Positions 18,659 to 28,335 are shown, numbered from the stretch's first letter. The stretch: DNA of 64,000 nt from Sandaracinus sp. (GCA_002699025.1 PABA01000028.1:1-64000); one strand, 5' to 3'. The notes: generated by a model not told the origin, from the sequence alone. Translations and numbers: made by a program.

Positions 18659-18702
18659 ACGAAGAAGCGGCGCCGGGGTCCCCCCCGACGCCGCCTCTTC
18701 GT
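18659..18702 (-). terminator. long hairpin after rplI
   Basis: A stem of about 20 bp with two mismatches (plus-strand arm ACGAAGAAGCGGCGCCGGGG pairing with 18683-18702) lies 28 bases past the rplI stop. No U-tract follows, but position and strength suit the end of the rpsF-rpsR-rplI operon. Confidence 0.65.
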
Positions 18703-18730
18703 CACGCCGCGCGGGCGTGGCCGGCGCGCC

Positions 18731-19204
18731 TCAGGCGGCCGTCTTGACCTCGAGCTTGACGGGCACCTCGACGCCGGCGACGAGCTGGATCGTCACCTCG
18801 TAGGAGCCCGTCTGCTTGATGGGCTCCTCGGGGAGGATGACCTGCTTCTTGTCGATGTCCGTGATGCCGCGGACCTCGAGGGCCTGCATGATGTCGGCCA
18901 CGCTGACGGCACCGAAGAGCTTTCCGGTGTCCATGTCGGCGACCTGCTTGGCCACGTGGAGCTCGACGCCGTCGAACTTCTTCGCGGCCTCCTGCGCGGC
19001 CTCGCGCATCTTCTCGAGCCGCTGGAGGGCGAGGGCCTTCTCGTGCTCGATCTGCTTGACGTTCTCGCGCGAGGCGATGACCGCCTTGCCGCGCGGGATG
19101 AGGAAGTTCCGGGCGAACCCCGGGCGGACGCGCACGACGTCGCCGGAGAGGCCCAGATTGTCGACGTCCTTCTTGAGGACTACCTGCACGTGTCGCTTCG
19201 CCAT
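18731..19204 (-). CDS. rplI: 50S ribosomal protein L9
   Basis: 157 residues from ATG 19204 (MAKRHVQVVLKKDVDNLG); an in-frame ATG at 19216 would overlap rpsR. The N-domain motif GDVVRVRPGFARNFLIPRGKAV is the L9 signature, followed by the long connecting helix and the C-domain. L9 binds 23S rRNA domain V and helps keep the reading frame. It is the last gene of rpsF-rpsR-rplI, four bases after rpsR. Confidence 0.97.
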   Translation of the reverse strand: MAKRHVQVVLKKDVDNLGLSGDVVRVRPGFARNFLIPRGKAVIASRENVKQIEHEKALALQRLEKMREAAQEAAKKFDGVELHVAKQVADMDTGKLFGAVSVADIMQALEVRGITDIDKKQVILPEEPIKQTGSYEVTIQLVAGVEVPVKLEVKTAA

Positions 19205-19208
19205 GGCG

Positions 19209-19521
19209 TCAACCAATCACCGTGTAGGGCAGCAGCGCGATGTTGCGCGCGCGCTTCACGGCCAGGGTCAGCTCGCGCTGCTGCACGGCCGACAGACCGC
19301 TGATGCGGCGCGGCACGATCTTGCCGCGATCCGTCAGGAAGTAACGGAGCTGCTGCGGGTCCTTGTAGTCGAAGCGGAAGCCGATCTCCTGCGTGAAGGA
19401 CGGCGCCTTCTTGCGGCCACCCCGGCGCCGGCGAATGCCGAGCGGGTCGGCGTCGGCGCGCCCCTCACGGATGACGGTGCCCTTCGTGACCTCGTCGTCG
19501 GAGGCCTGGGTCTGCTGCTCG

Positions 19522-19529
<8 letters not shown>
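19209..19529 (-). CDS. rpsR: 30S ribosomal protein S18
   Basis: 106 residues from ATG 19529, a little longer than usual because of a 40-residue N-terminal extension ending in [11 protein letters not shown]. The core [50 protein letters not shown] is typical of S18 (shown here only as a description; key residues are RRISG and the [10 protein letters not shown] end). It pairs with S6 on the platform of the small subunit. The start overlaps the rpsF stop by 8 bases, implying translational coupling. Confidence 0.95.
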
Positions 19530-20238
<709 letters not shown>

Positions 20239-20263
20239 CGCGCCGGAGCGAGGAAAAAGTTGG

Positions 20264-20281
20264 GGTCGGGTCTCCCCGACC
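20264..20281 (-). promoter_or_regulatory. leader hairpin before rpsF
   Basis: In the rpsF leader a 7-bp stem GGTCGGG/CCCGACC is capped by a GAGA tetraloop. S6:S18 complexes bind a structured rpsF leader in many bacteria, so this may be an autoregulatory site, but I cannot match the published motif base for base. Confidence 0.35.
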
Positions 20282-20290
20282 GGGTCGCTG

Positions 20291-20319
20291 CTCTTAGCTC
20301 GGGCCTCGCGGCCCCGCAA
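20291..20319 (-). promoter_or_regulatory. sigma-70-type promoter of rpsF operon
   Basis: Minus strand TTGCGG, 17-base spacer, TAAGAG. The predicted start would leave a leader of about 45 bases before ATG 20238. Confidence 0.45.
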
Positions 20320-20334
20320 GCGCTTTCGGGCCCC

Positions 20335-20898
20335 TCAGCCCTTGCGAGGGAAGGCCCGCTGGGCCGCCTCGGGGCCGTCGGCGACGACCGCCAGCACACG
20401 CTCGGCCGCCCCGTCGAGGACGGCGTCGAGCTCCTCCTGCTCGTGCTGCGCGAAGTCCGAGAGCACGTGCGCGTGCACGCCGCCGTGGGGCGGCCGCCCG
20501 ATACCGACGCGGACGCGCACGAAGCCCGGGCCCCCCGCGTGCTGCACGACGCTCTTCAAGCCGTTGTGGCCCGCGGTCCCGCCCCCGACCTTGATGCGCA
20601 GGGCGCCGAAGGGCAGGTCGAGCTCGTCGTGCACGACGAGGACGTCCTCGAGCGGGACGCGGAAGAAGCGCATGGCCTGCTGCACGCTGCGCCCGGAGCG
20701 GTTCATGAAGGTCATGGGCGCGAGGAGCACCAGGTCCTCGCCGGCGTGGCGCACCTTCGTGAAGCGGCCGTCGAACTTGGCGCGGAAGGTGGTCGCGCCG
20801 AGGCGCTCGACCAGCCGCTCGAGGACCATGAAGCCCACGTTGTGGCGCTGGCCCGCGTGCTCGGGGCCGGGGTTTCCGAGGCCGACGACGAGATGCAT
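20335..20898 (-). CDS. pth: peptidyl-tRNA hydrolase
   Basis: 187 residues from ATG 20898. The family start [20 protein letters not shown] includes the catalytic His of [24 protein letters not shown] and [12 protein letters not shown] are all intact. It releases peptides from prematurely dropped peptidyl-tRNA. Longer upstream frames lack similarity. It lies between rplY and the rpsF operon, the common rplY-pth order. Confidence 0.96.
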   Translation of the reverse strand: MHLVVGLGNPGPEHAGQRHNVGFMVLERLVERLGATTFRAKFDGRFTKVRHAGEDLVLLAPMTFMNRSGRSVQQAMRFFRVPLEDVLVVHDELDLPFGALRIKVGGGTAGHNGLKSVVQHAGGPGFVRVRVGIGRPPHGGVHAHVLSDFAQHEQEELDAVLDGAAERVLAVVADGPEAAQRAFPRKG

Positions 20899-21013
20899 GG
20901 GGGACCGATCCTTCGAGGCGGCGCGGGACACGAAGGCGACGACGTCGCTCCGCTCGGACGAGGGGTCTGCGAGGGTGACGGGGTCGGGCCGCCTCGCCCC
21001 GGGACCCGACACC

Positions 21014-21122
21014 CGAAACGACACCGCCGAAACGACACGGCCCGAAACGACACCGGGGCCCCCGCATCACGGAAGCCCCGGCGTCTCTCGAGCGGCGTCT
21101 CTCGAGCCGTGTCTCTCGAGCG
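21014..21122. repeat. short 14-15 nt period repeats between rplY and pth
   Basis: CGAAACGACAC recurs at 21014, 21028 and 21043, then GTCTCTCGAGC recurs at 21083, 21097 and 21111 (exact 14-base spacing). The GTCTCTCGAG block may act as the rplY transcript end. No reading frame uses it. Confidence 0.75.
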
Positions 21123-21131
21123 GTGGGGCGG

Positions 21132-21758
21132 TCAGGCCTCGGCGGCGGGAGCGGCCTCACCCGCGGCTTCGGCCTCCTTGGCCTCCTTCTCCGCGAGCCG
21201 CTTCGCGCGGCGGTCCTCGCCGACGAGCACGAGCGAGAGCTCGGGCGGCAGCGTGATCTCGCCGGCCTCGAGCGCGACGTCGCCCACCGAGAGCGTCTCG
21301 AACATGTCGAGCTTCGAGACGTCGACCTCGATGAAGGCGGGGATCTTGGTCGGCGTGGTCTTCACCGGCACCGAGCGGCGCGTCTGCGTGAGCATGCCGC
21401 CCTTCACGACGCCGATGGGGCGCCCCTTCGTCTTGAAGGGCACGTCCACGGTCACGACCGTGTCCTCGGTCACGCGGTAGAAGTCCGCGTGGAGGAGCTC
21501 CCGGGAGACCGGCTCGACGGTGAGGTCCCGGACCATCGCCAGGTCGGTCTTCCCGTCGTACTCGATCTCGAAGAGCGTGTTGCGGCCCAGCGGCCCCCGG
21601 AGGTGGCGCTCGAGCGCAACCGGGTCCACCGTCAGCGGCGTCGGCTCGAGCCCCGGACCGTAGTAAACGGCCGGGAGCTTCCCCTGAGCGCGCAACCGAC
21701 GAGCGGGCCCCTTTCCGCGCGCGGCGCGGACCTCAGCCTGCAGCGTCTGCTTTTCCAT
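21132..21758 (-). CDS. rplY: 50S ribosomal protein L25 / general stress protein Ctc
   Basis: 208 residues, the long TL5/CTC form. The N-terminal 5S rRNA-binding domain (about 1-95) has KGPARRLRAQGKLPAVYYG and HADFYRV; the C-terminal beta domain (about 96-190) has FKTKGRPIGVVKGGMLTQTRR and VDVSKLDMFETL; an Ala/Glu tail ends it. It binds 5S rRNA in the central protuberance. It is about 150 bases downstream of prs and probably in the same transcription unit. Confidence 0.96.
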   Translation of the reverse strand: MEKQTLQAEVRAARGKGPARRLRAQGKLPAVYYGPGLEPTPLTVDPVALERHLRGPLGRNTLFEIEYDGKTDLAMVRDLTVEPVSRELLHADFYRVTEDTVVTVDVPFKTKGRPIGVVKGGMLTQTRRSVPVKTTPTKIPAFIEVDVSKLDMFETLSVGDVALEAGEITLPPELSLVLVGEDRRAKRLAEKEAKEAEAAGEAAPAAEA

Positions 21759-21912
21759 CGTTCTTCTTCTCCTGTTCCGCCTCGGACGGGCGGGCCGGTG
21801 TCGATGACACCTCCGGCGCCGCGCCGCAAGACGAAAGCGGCCCCCGCGGGCCGACGCCGAGCACCGGTCTCGACGCGCGGAGTCGACGACCGAGCTCCGG
21901 GTCGCGAGCGGC

Positions 21913-22863
21913 TCAGACGAAGAGGGAGGAGACCGAGTCGCTGTGGTGGATCCGCTTGATCGCCTCGCCGAGGAGCCGGGCCACCGAGAGCACCCGGTAC
22001 TTCGGGTTGCCCTCCGCGCCCGGGGGCAGCGGGATGGTGTCCGTCGTGATGATCTCCTCGAGGGGCGAGTCCTCGATCCGATCGAGGGCCGGCCCGGAGA
22101 GCACCGCGTGGGTGGCCGCCGCGAAGATGCGCTTGGCGCCGTGCTCCTTCAGGGCGCGCGCTGCGTTCGTGATCGTGCCCGCGGTGTCGATGATGTCGTC
22201 GAGGAGCACGCAGTCCCGATCCTGCACGTCGCCGATGATGTGCATGATCTCCGAGACGTTCGCCTTCGGGCGCCGCTTGTCGATGATCGCCAGCTCCGCC
22301 CCGACCCGCTTGGCGTAGGCGCGTGTGCGCTCGACGCCGCCCGCGTCCGGAGAGACGAAGACCGGCGCGAGCTCGCTGCCGCGGAAGCGCGGCTTGAGGT
22401 GCTCGAGGAAGACCGGCATCGCGAAGAGGTGATCGAAGGGCACGTTGAAGAAGCCCTGGATCTGCCCCGCGTGGAGATCCATCGCGACCACGCGGTCGAT
22501 GCCCGACGCGCTCATCAGGTCGGCGACGAGCTTCGCCGTGATGGGCGTCCGGGGCGCGCTCTTCCGATCCTGCCGCGCGTAGCCGTAGTAGGGCACGACG
22601 GCCGTGATGGAGCCGGCCGAGGCGCGCTTGAGCGCGTCGGTCATGACGAGCAGCTCCATCAGGTGATCGTTCACCGGGTTGCACGTCGGCTGGATCACGT
22701 AGACGTCGACGCCGCGGACGTTCTCCTTGATCTCCGCGAAGACCTCTCCGTCGGAGAAGCGGGCGATCTTCGCCCGACCGAGCGGCATCTCCAGGTAGCG
22801 AACGATGGCCTCGGCCAGGGGGACGTTCGCGTTACCCGAGAACACGCAAGTGGACTTGAACAC
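21913..22863 (-). CDS. prs: ribose-phosphate pyrophosphokinase
   Basis: 316 residues from a GTG at 22863, chosen because GAGGAGGG stands five bases upstream and because [20 protein letters not shown] aligns with the family start. Key motifs are present: [10 protein letters not shown], the ATP-binding [22 protein letters not shown], the flexible loop KRR, and the PRPP-binding DDIIDTAGT. It makes PRPP for nucleotide, His and Trp synthesis. A strong promoter lies about 75 bases upstream; longer frames upstream are spurious. Confidence 0.97.
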   Translation of the reverse strand: MFKSTCVFSGNANVPLAEAIVRYLEMPLGRAKIARFSDGEVFAEIKENVRGVDVYVIQPTCNPVNDHLMELLVMTDALKRASAGSITAVVPYYGYARQDRKSAPRTPITAKLVADLMSASGIDRVVAMDLHAGQIQGFFNVPFDHLFAMPVFLEHLKPRFRGSELAPVFVSPDAGGVERTRAYAKRVGAELAIIDKRRPKANVSEIMHIIGDVQDRDCVLLDDIIDTAGTITNAARALKEHGAKRIFAAATHAVLSGPALDRIEDSPLEEIITTDTIPLPPGAEGNPKYRVLSVARLLGEAIKRIHHSDSVSSLFV

Positions 22864-22938
22864 GACGCCCTCCTCGATCCATCCACCGCGGCCGGCTCGA
22901 AGCCCGTCAGGGGCTCCGCCACGCCCGCGAACGGGCGC

Positions 22939-22967
22939 GAAATAGCAATGCGTCTTCGGGGTGTCAA
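22939..22967 (-). promoter_or_regulatory. strong sigma-70 promoter of prs
   Basis: On the minus strand TTGACA, an exact 17-base spacer and TATTTC preceded by TGC (extended -10). The leader would be about 70 bases to the GTG start of prs. This is the best consensus promoter in the window. Confidence 0.75.
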
Positions 22968-23388
22968 ACCAGATCCAGGTGAGGCGCGAACGGCGGCCGA
23001 CGGATCGCGACGGATCGCCTCGGCGGGCGAGACGATCGCCTCCCCGGGACGTCGACGCGGACCTTCGCGGGACGTCCGGGAGAGCGCGGCCGATCGCCTC
23101 GAGGGCGCGCGCGATCGCCTCCGACGTGCTCGCCAACACCGCGACGACACTGCGCTTTGCGAACTCGGGTCACCCGTGGATCGACCGCCCTCGGCGGGGG
23201 ATCAGGGCGCGCGGGCGGGGGCGCGCTCGGTAGCCGGAGGCCCAGGCTTTTCGTGACAAGGGCCCCGCGGGCGTTGCACTCGAGGTCAAAGCTCCGCAAT
23301 GTCGGCGCCGCGCCGATGGGGAGGTGGCGGCCACGTGCGGAGCGCGTACCCGCTTCTCCCCCGAGCGCTCGACTCCCGCGGAGGACCG
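22968..23388. other. divergent intergenic region between prs and the XRE regulator
   Basis: About 420 bases beyond the prs promoter. The sequence is GC-rich with several near copies of GGATCGC and GACGTC-type words around 22995-23075. I see no gene with both a start signal and coding bias, and no convincing rightward promoter. Confidence 0.4.
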
Positions 23389-24213
23389 ATGACCGACGGA
23401 CCGATGAACGACACCGTCACTCTCGTCACGGATCGACCTGGCTTCGTTCCGCTCTGGCGTGACGCGCTCGACAAGCACGGCTTCGAGCTGCGGGTCTGTG
23501 GCTTCGAGGAGCTGGGCGGGCTCGCCCTGCGCCACCAGGCGGTGGTCTTCGACGCGGCGAGCGACGAGCTCGACGAGGACGATCTCCTCACCGGCGTGAG
23601 CTTCGCGCGCGCCGCCGGCGCCCTGCCCTGGGTCCACAGCGAAGACGACGTCGAGGACATCGTCGAGGAGATCTGCTTCGGCCGCATCACGCGCAGCGAC
23701 GAAGACGTCGAGCGCGTGGCCCGCACGCTCGCGCGGCGCCTCGACCGGAGCCGCGGGCGACGCTTCGAGTTCGTGACCGTCTCTCCGCGCGACGGTGACG
23801 TGCTCGCGGTGCTCGGCGACGGCGAGTCCGCCCTGCTGAAGCGCCCGGTGAGCTCGGAGGACGACGGCTCGGACATCGTGGCGATCTCGCTCGCGGAGGA
23901 CGCCATGCGCGCCTCCCTCGAGCTCGCCTCCGGGCAGACCTTCGACCTGCACGCCTCCAGCGTCGCGCCCCGCTCGACCGGTAACGGCGCCGGCGCGCAG
24001 ATCCCCATCGACGGCGCGCGGCTCGGCGCGCGGCTCCGCGAGCTCCGCCTCGAGGCCGGCCTCACGCAGGCCGAGCTCGCGCGGCGCACGGGTATCCATC
24101 GCCCGAACATCGCGCGCGTCGAGGCGGGCCGGCACACGCCGAGCCTCGAGACGCTCGCCCGGCTCGCAGGCGCCATCGGCGTGCCGACGACCCGCGTCCT
24201 CTCCGAGGACTGA
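23389..24213 (+). CDS. XRE-family regulator with an N-terminal receiver-like domain
   Basis: 274 residues from ATG 23389, which has GGAGG five to six bases upstream. Residues about 5-115 resemble a response-regulator receiver fold (VTLVTDRPGFVPLWRDAL, then LRHQAVVFDAAS) but the acidic pocket is not convincing, so it may be a pseudo-receiver. A middle beta-rich stretch (about 120-195) is unassigned. Residues about 215-270 are a classical helix-turn-helix: LRLEAGLTQAELARRTGIHRPNIARVEAGRHTPSLETL. It is probably a DNA-binding regulator without phosphorylation control. Monocistronic, followed by a hairpin terminator; targets unknown. Confidence 0.85.
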   Translation: MTDGPMNDTVTLVTDRPGFVPLWRDALDKHGFELRVCGFEELGGLALRHQAVVFDAASDELDEDDLLTGVSFARAAGALPWVHSEDDVEDIVEEICFGRITRSDEDVERVARTLARRLDRSRGRRFEFVTVSPRDGDVLAVLGDGESALLKRPVSSEDDGSDIVAISLAEDAMRASLELASGQTFDLHASSVAPRSTGNGAGAQIPIDGARLGARLRELRLEAGLTQAELARRTGIHRPNIARVEAGRHTPSLETLARLAGAIGVPTTRVLSED

Positions 24214-24239
24214 GGGCAGGGCCCACGACGCTCGCGACG

Positions 24240-24264
24240 CGGGGCGCTCCTTCGGGGCGCCCCG
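24240..24264 (+). terminator. intrinsic terminator after the XRE regulator
   Basis: CGGGGCGC (24240-24247) pairs with GCGCCCCG (24257-24264), 8 bp with a loop containing TTCG, followed by the T-rich TCCTCGTT. Confidence 0.65.
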
Positions 24265-24335
24265 TCCTCGTTGGAGCGCCGGCTCGTTGGAGGGGTGTGC
24301 TTTCGGCCCCGTCGCGTCGGGGGCATCATCGGAGC

Positions 24336-25205
24336 ATGATCGAGGTCGATCCGAAGCGCGCGCCGGCCGAGCCGCGCGACGCCGCCACCGTGCTGGTCCT
24401 CCGCGACGCCGCCGGGGGCGGCTTCGAGGTGTTCATGGTCCGCCGCCACGGCAAGAGCGGCTTCATGGCCGGCGCCCACGTCTTCCCCGGAGGGAAGCTG
24501 GACGACGCCGATCGGGACCCGGCGCTCCTCACCCGCGCGCTCGGCCGCTCGGCCGAGGAGTGCGCGGCGGCCCTGGGGGAGGACGACGCGCCCACGGCGG
24601 CCGGCCTCTTCGCGGCAGCGATCCGCGAGACCTTCGAGGAGGCCGGGGTGCTCCTGGCCGAGGGCGTCGAGCCGGCCGAGCGGCCGGCGCTCCACGCGGC
24701 ACGAGAGGCCCTCCAGCGCGGCGAGCGGACGCTCCTCTCCGTCGCCGAGGAGCTCGATCTTCGACCGCGCTTCGACGCGCTCGTGCCCCAGGCGCGCTGG
24801 ATCACGCCCGTGGTCGAGCCGCGCCGCTACGACACCCGCTTCTTCCTCGCCGACGCGCCGCCCGCGCAGGAGGCTGCGCACGATCGACGCGAGACCACCG
24901 CGGGGGAGTGGCTCGGCCCGGGCGCCGCCCTCGACGCAGAGCGCGAGGGGCGGATCTCGCTCCCGCCTCCCACCTACCGGACGCTCCAGTGGCTCGCCGA
25001 GTTCGACACGGCCGACGCCGCCCTCGCGGCCGCCCGCGAGCGCACGCCGCCGACCCTCCAGCCCGTCTTCCACGACCCGGGCGATGGCGCCTTCGTGCTC
25101 GCGCTCCCGGGCGACCCGCTCCACCCGGTGAGCGAGCCGGCCTTCGCCGGGCCGACGCGCTTCGTCCTCGAGAAGGGCCGCTGGTGGGCCCGCGACGGCC
25201 GCTGA
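24336..25205 (+). CDS. Nudix hydrolase (NUDT19-like layout)
   Basis: 289 residues from ATG 24336, with GGAG just upstream. The family opening VLVLRDAAGGGFEVFMVRRHGKSGFMAGAHVFPGGK is followed, after an insertion of about 35 residues, by the Nudix helix AAIRETFEEAGVLL with catalytic Glu residues. This long insertion between the GG turn and the RE-TFEEAG helix is typical of NUDT7/19-like enzymes that cut CoA or acyl-CoA. C-terminal part holds TAGEWLGPGAAL and YRTLQWL. Likely cytoplasmic; substrate not proven. It stands alone. Confidence 0.9.
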   Translation: MIEVDPKRAPAEPRDAATVLVLRDAAGGGFEVFMVRRHGKSGFMAGAHVFPGGKLDDADRDPALLTRALGRSAEECAAALGEDDAPTAAGLFAAAIRETFEEAGVLLAEGVEPAERPALHAAREALQRGERTLLSVAEELDLRPRFDALVPQARWITPVVEPRRYDTRFFLADAPPAQEAAHDRRETTAGEWLGPGAALDAEREGRISLPPPTYRTLQWLAEFDTADAALAAARERTPPTLQPVFHDPGDGAFVLALPGDPLHPVSEPAFAGPTRFVLEKGRWWARDGR

Positions 25206-25381
25206 CGCGCGCGACGCCAACGACCGCGAAGCGACGACTGACTGCGAGCGCGACGACGGCGAACGCTCGCCGCTCCGGCTCGCGGACCGGCCCGCCACCC
25301 CCGGACTCGAGCGGGCGGCTCTCGGAGCCAGGTTCCCTTCGACCGAGCAGCTCCGCGAGCGCCGGGCCGCCCGGTCGCCGA

Positions 25382-26194
25382 TCAGCCGCCGATGATCTCG
25401 CCGCCGTCGACGTAGATCGTGTTCCCCGTGATCCAGCGGGTGGCCGGCGTGGCGAGGGCGATCATCGCGTCGGCCACGTCCTCGGTGGTCGTGAGGCGGC
25501 CGTAGGGGTTCCGCTTCTTCGCCGACTCGATCATCTCGTCCGAGCCGGGGATCTTCCGGAGCGCCGGCGTGTCGGTGACGCCCGCGCAGAGCGCGTTGGC
25601 CGTGATGCCCCGCGGCGCCAGCTCGTAGGCGAGCTGCCGCACATGCGACTCGAGGGCGCACTTGGCGGCGCTCACGGCGCCGTAGCCGGGCCAGACGGAG
25701 GTGCTCCCGGCCGAGGTCATGGCGAAGATGCGCGCGCCCTCCGCGAGGAGGTCCCGGCGGAGCAGATCCTGCACCCAGTAGAGGAGGCTGTGGGCCATGA
25801 CGTCGAGGGTCATGTCCATGTTCGCCTTGGTGATGACCGCCCCACCCTCCTCATCCCAATACGGGCGGAGCGTGCCGAAGGCGAGCGAGTGCATCAGCAC
25901 CTTCACCTTCTCGCCCCGGCCGTCGAGCTCTTCCTTCAGCGCGTCGAGCGTGGCGTTGCGCTTCTTCTCGTCGGCGGCGTTCGTGTTGAAGAAGCGCGAC
26001 TCGCGGCCCTTCTCCGCGATCTGCGCCTCGATCTCCTTCACGTGCGCGAGGCCAGCGCGCCGGTCGAGGTGCACGCCGGCGATGTCCATGCCCGCGCCGG
26101 CCAGCCCGAGGGCCGCCGCTTCGCCGAAGCCGCTCGAGGCACCGAGGATGAGGGCCCAGCCGTCCAGGCCGAGGAGGTCCTTTTCGTCGCTCAT
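25382..26194 (-). CDS. SDR of the enoyl-ACP reductase type (FabI/FabL-like)
   Basis: 270 residues from ATG 26194. The cofactor loop is LILGASSGFGEAAALGLA, then MHSLAFG in the position of FabI's HS-IAFA. The catalytic Tyr and Lys are spaced YGAVSAAK, that is Tyr-x6-Lys, the hallmark of enoyl-ACP reductases rather than the Tyr-x3-Lys of ordinary SDRs. The C-terminal part has GVTDTPALRKIPG and GRLTTTEDVADA ending WITGNTIYVDGG. It probably reduces enoyl-ACP or enoyl-CoA with NAD(P)H. fabD lies elsewhere in the window, so it is not in a fab operon; it could be a secondary or specialised reductase. Confidence 0.85.
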   Translation of the reverse strand: MSDEKDLLGLDGWALILGASSGFGEAAALGLAGAGMDIAGVHLDRRAGLAHVKEIEAQIAEKGRESRFFNTNAADEKKRNATLDALKEELDGRGEKVKVLMHSLAFGTLRPYWDEEGGAVITKANMDMTLDVMAHSLLYWVQDLLRRDLLAEGARIFAMTSAGSTSVWPGYGAVSAAKCALESHVRQLAYELAPRGITANALCAGVTDTPALRKIPGSDEMIESAKKRNPYGRLTTTEDVADAMIALATPATRWITGNTIYVDGGEIIGG

Positions 26195-26284
26195 GGCGGG
26201 CGACGCTACCGCCGATGCCCCCGCCCGCAAACCGAAAGGCGCGTCGGAATGCATCTCGGCGCCGATTCCGTATGGTGAAGCACC

Positions 26285-27493
26285 GTGCGCGCGCTCGCCC
26301 CCACCGCCTTGCTCCTGCTCGCCGGCCTCCTCGCCTGCTCCGACCCGCCGGCAGCGGACCCGGCGACCGCCGATCCGCCCGAGCCCCCGACGGCCGAGCG
26401 CCCCCCGTCCAGCGACCCCGTCGCTCCCCCGCAGGGCGAAGACACGGGAGGCGACGAGACCGAAGCGCGGCCGCCCTCCCCCTACGCCTGCCGCGTCCCG
26501 GCCATCCCCATCCCGCGCCCGCGCGAGTGCGTGCGCGGGCGGAGCTACCCGGACTGCAAGTGGCAGATGCCCCACGCGACCCTCGGCGGCGGTCGCTACC
26601 GGCGCTGGCGCAACACCATCATGGAGCACTGGTGGGCGCGGCCGGCGACCGTGAGTTGGGTGCTCGCGTCCGTCGACGCCTACCACGAGGTCTACCCCGA
26701 GCAGGTCGTCGCCGTCGGCGACCTCGACGCGCCCGGCCCGCGCCACCAGACGCACGACAAAGGCGTCGACGTCGATCTCTACTTGCTCGGCGCGATGCTC
26801 AAGGAGAACGCCGGCGGCGGCCGCTACCCGAGCAACTTCGAGGGCAAGAGCGAAGACGAGATCGAAGGTCTCCGCCAGCGGGTCGAGACCCTCGCGCGGG
26901 TGCTCGCCACCTGCGCCAACGGGCAGCTCCGCATCTACTACAACGACGAGGTCGTCCGGGACCGCTTCCACGCCTGGTACGACGCCCAGGGCTTCCCCGA
27001 GAACCCGTTCGGGCGGCCCATGCAGCGGCACAACGAGCTCCACGACTTCCACTTCCACGTGAGCGTGCCCGAGGACCTGCCCCGCCTCCCCGCCGAGCCC
27101 CTGGCCGAGGGCGAGCGCCACCCCATCGCGCCCATCGAGCCGCCCCCGCCGCCGGAGAGCGCGCCGCACCTCTCGTCCATGAGCCGCCGCCCGGCGGACC
27201 TCGGCGCCTTCGAGCGCCTGCGCGGCAGCGCGGAGGGCGCGGCGACGGAGAGCGCGGAGAACGCGGGCCACTCCACCGAGGACTCGCCCTCTGCGATGAG
27301 CGAGAGCTCCCCCTCGGCTCCCGTCGCTCCTGCGCCGGCGGGAGCGTCCTCGGATCCGACCCCGTCGGCCCGACCCTCGACCCCGTCGATGGCCGCTCCC
27401 GCGCCGCCGGGGATGGTCTTGCCCGCGATGGAAGCGGCAGCGATGGCCTCGCCCGCCAGCCCCGCCGGGGCGCCCGCGCCGACCTCTCCCTGA
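26285..27493 (+). CDS. lipoprotein murein endopeptidase of the MepA (M74) type
   Basis: 402 residues from GTG 26285. Lipobox LLAGLLAC gives a lipid-anchored protein. A Pro/Asp-rich linker (about 20-70) precedes the catalytic domain (about 75-275): VGDLDAPGPRHQTHDKGVDVDL carries the zinc ligands H-x-x-x-x-x-x-D and the later HNELHDFHFHV the HxH pair, as in penicillin-insensitive murein endopeptidases. It would cut cross-links in peptidoglycan from the periplasmic side. The last 120 residues are a Pro/Ala/Ser-rich low-complexity tail. Single gene. The 170 bases after it hold nothing recognisable. Confidence 0.85.
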   Translation: MRALAPTALLLLAGLLACSDPPAADPATADPPEPPTAERPPSSDPVAPPQGEDTGGDETEARPPSPYACRVPAIPIPRPRECVRGRSYPDCKWQMPHATLGGGRYRRWRNTIMEHWWARPATVSWVLASVDAYHEVYPEQVVAVGDLDAPGPRHQTHDKGVDVDLYLLGAMLKENAGGGRYPSNFEGKSEDEIEGLRQRVETLARVLATCANGQLRIYYNDEVVRDRFHAWYDAQGFPENPFGRPMQRHNELHDFHFHVSVPEDLPRLPAEPLAEGERHPIAPIEPPPPPESAPHLSSMSRRPADLGAFERLRGSAEGAATESAENAGHSTEDSPSAMSESSPSAPVAPAPAGASSDPTPSARPSTPSMAAPAPPGMVLPAMEAAAMASPASPAGAPAPTSP

Positions 27494-27666
27494 CGGCGAG
27501 CGCGCACCAGGCTCCGCCACTGCGGAGCGACGGTGGCGGCGTTCGCGGCATCGCTCGCTGCGCTCGCTGGCCTCGTAGGGGGGCGCTTCGGTCCGGAGTC
27601 GCCGCTCGCGACCACGCCCTCTCTCACCGCGCCCTCCTCAGTCCTTCCGCCGGGCCCCGGCGCCGC

Positions 27667-28335
27667 TCAGCCCTCGCCGCGCGCGGCCTTCTCGTCGTGC
27701 CCCGACACGCCGAAGCGCGACGCCAGCACGTCCTCCACGTCGCGCAGCGTGAGCCCGCGGAGCTGCAGCCCCACCATCGCGTGGTAGAGGAGGTCCGCCG
27801 CCTCCGCGGCCACGCGCTCGTCGCTCTCGCCCTCGAGCGCATCCGCCAGCTCGCCGGCCTCCTCGCGGAGCTTCGCGCCGATCTTCGGCGCCCCCTTCTC
27901 GAGGAGCGACTTCGTGTAGCTCTTCTCCTCGTCCCCCGCCGCGCGCGCCGCCAGCGTCTCCGTCAGACGAAGAAGCGTCGGCGCCGCCCGCGAGCCCTCG
28001 CCCGCCTCGGGCGCGTCTCCATGCCCGACCCGCCGGAAGAAGCAGGTCTCCGCGCCCGTGTGGCAGCTCGGCCCGGCCGGCTCGACCAGGTAGACGAGCG
28101 CGTCCGCGTCGCAGTCCGCCCAGACCTCGAAGGTGCGGAGCGTGTTCCCGCTCGACTCCCCCTTCTTCCAGAGCTGCTGCCGCGACCGGCTGAAGAAGTG
28201 CGCATAGCCCGTCTCCAGCGTCTGCAGCACCGCCTCCCGGTTCGCGTGCGCCAGCATGCGCACCTCCCCCGTGTGCCGGTCCTGCGCGACGACGGAGACG
28301 AGCCCCGTCGCGTCCCACTTGAGCGCATCGAGCAT
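27667..28335 (-). CDS. hisI: bifunctional phosphoribosyl-AMP cyclohydrolase/phosphoribosyl-ATP pyrophosphatase
   Basis: 222 residues, a HisIE fusion. Residues 1 to about 110 are the cyclohydrolase: HTGEVRMLAHANREAV, FSRSRQQLWKKGESSGN, and zinc/metal ligands in DCDADA and CHTGAETCFF. Residues about 120-215 are the HisE helical pyrophosphatase: KSYTKSLLEKGAPKIGAKLREEAGEL and AADLLYHAMV. It carries out steps two and three of histidine synthesis. No other his genes are adjacent. Confidence 0.95.
   Translation of the reverse strand: MLDALKWDATGLVSVVAQDRHTGEVRMLAHANREAVLQTLETGYAHFFSRSRQQLWKKGESSGNTLRTFEVWADCDADALVYLVEPAGPSCHTGAETCFFRRVGHGDAPEAGEGSRAAPTLLRLTETLAARAAGDEEKSYTKSLLEKGAPKIGAKLREEAGELADALEGESDERVAAEAADLLYHAMVGLQLRGLTLRDVEDVLASRFGVSGHDEKAARGEG

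Noticed and set aside
22870..22920. tRNA-like T-arm (translated PLTGFEPA motif) upstream of prs
   Set aside because: GGCTTCGAGCC is only a short hairpin; the acceptor, D and anticodon arms cannot be built on either strand.
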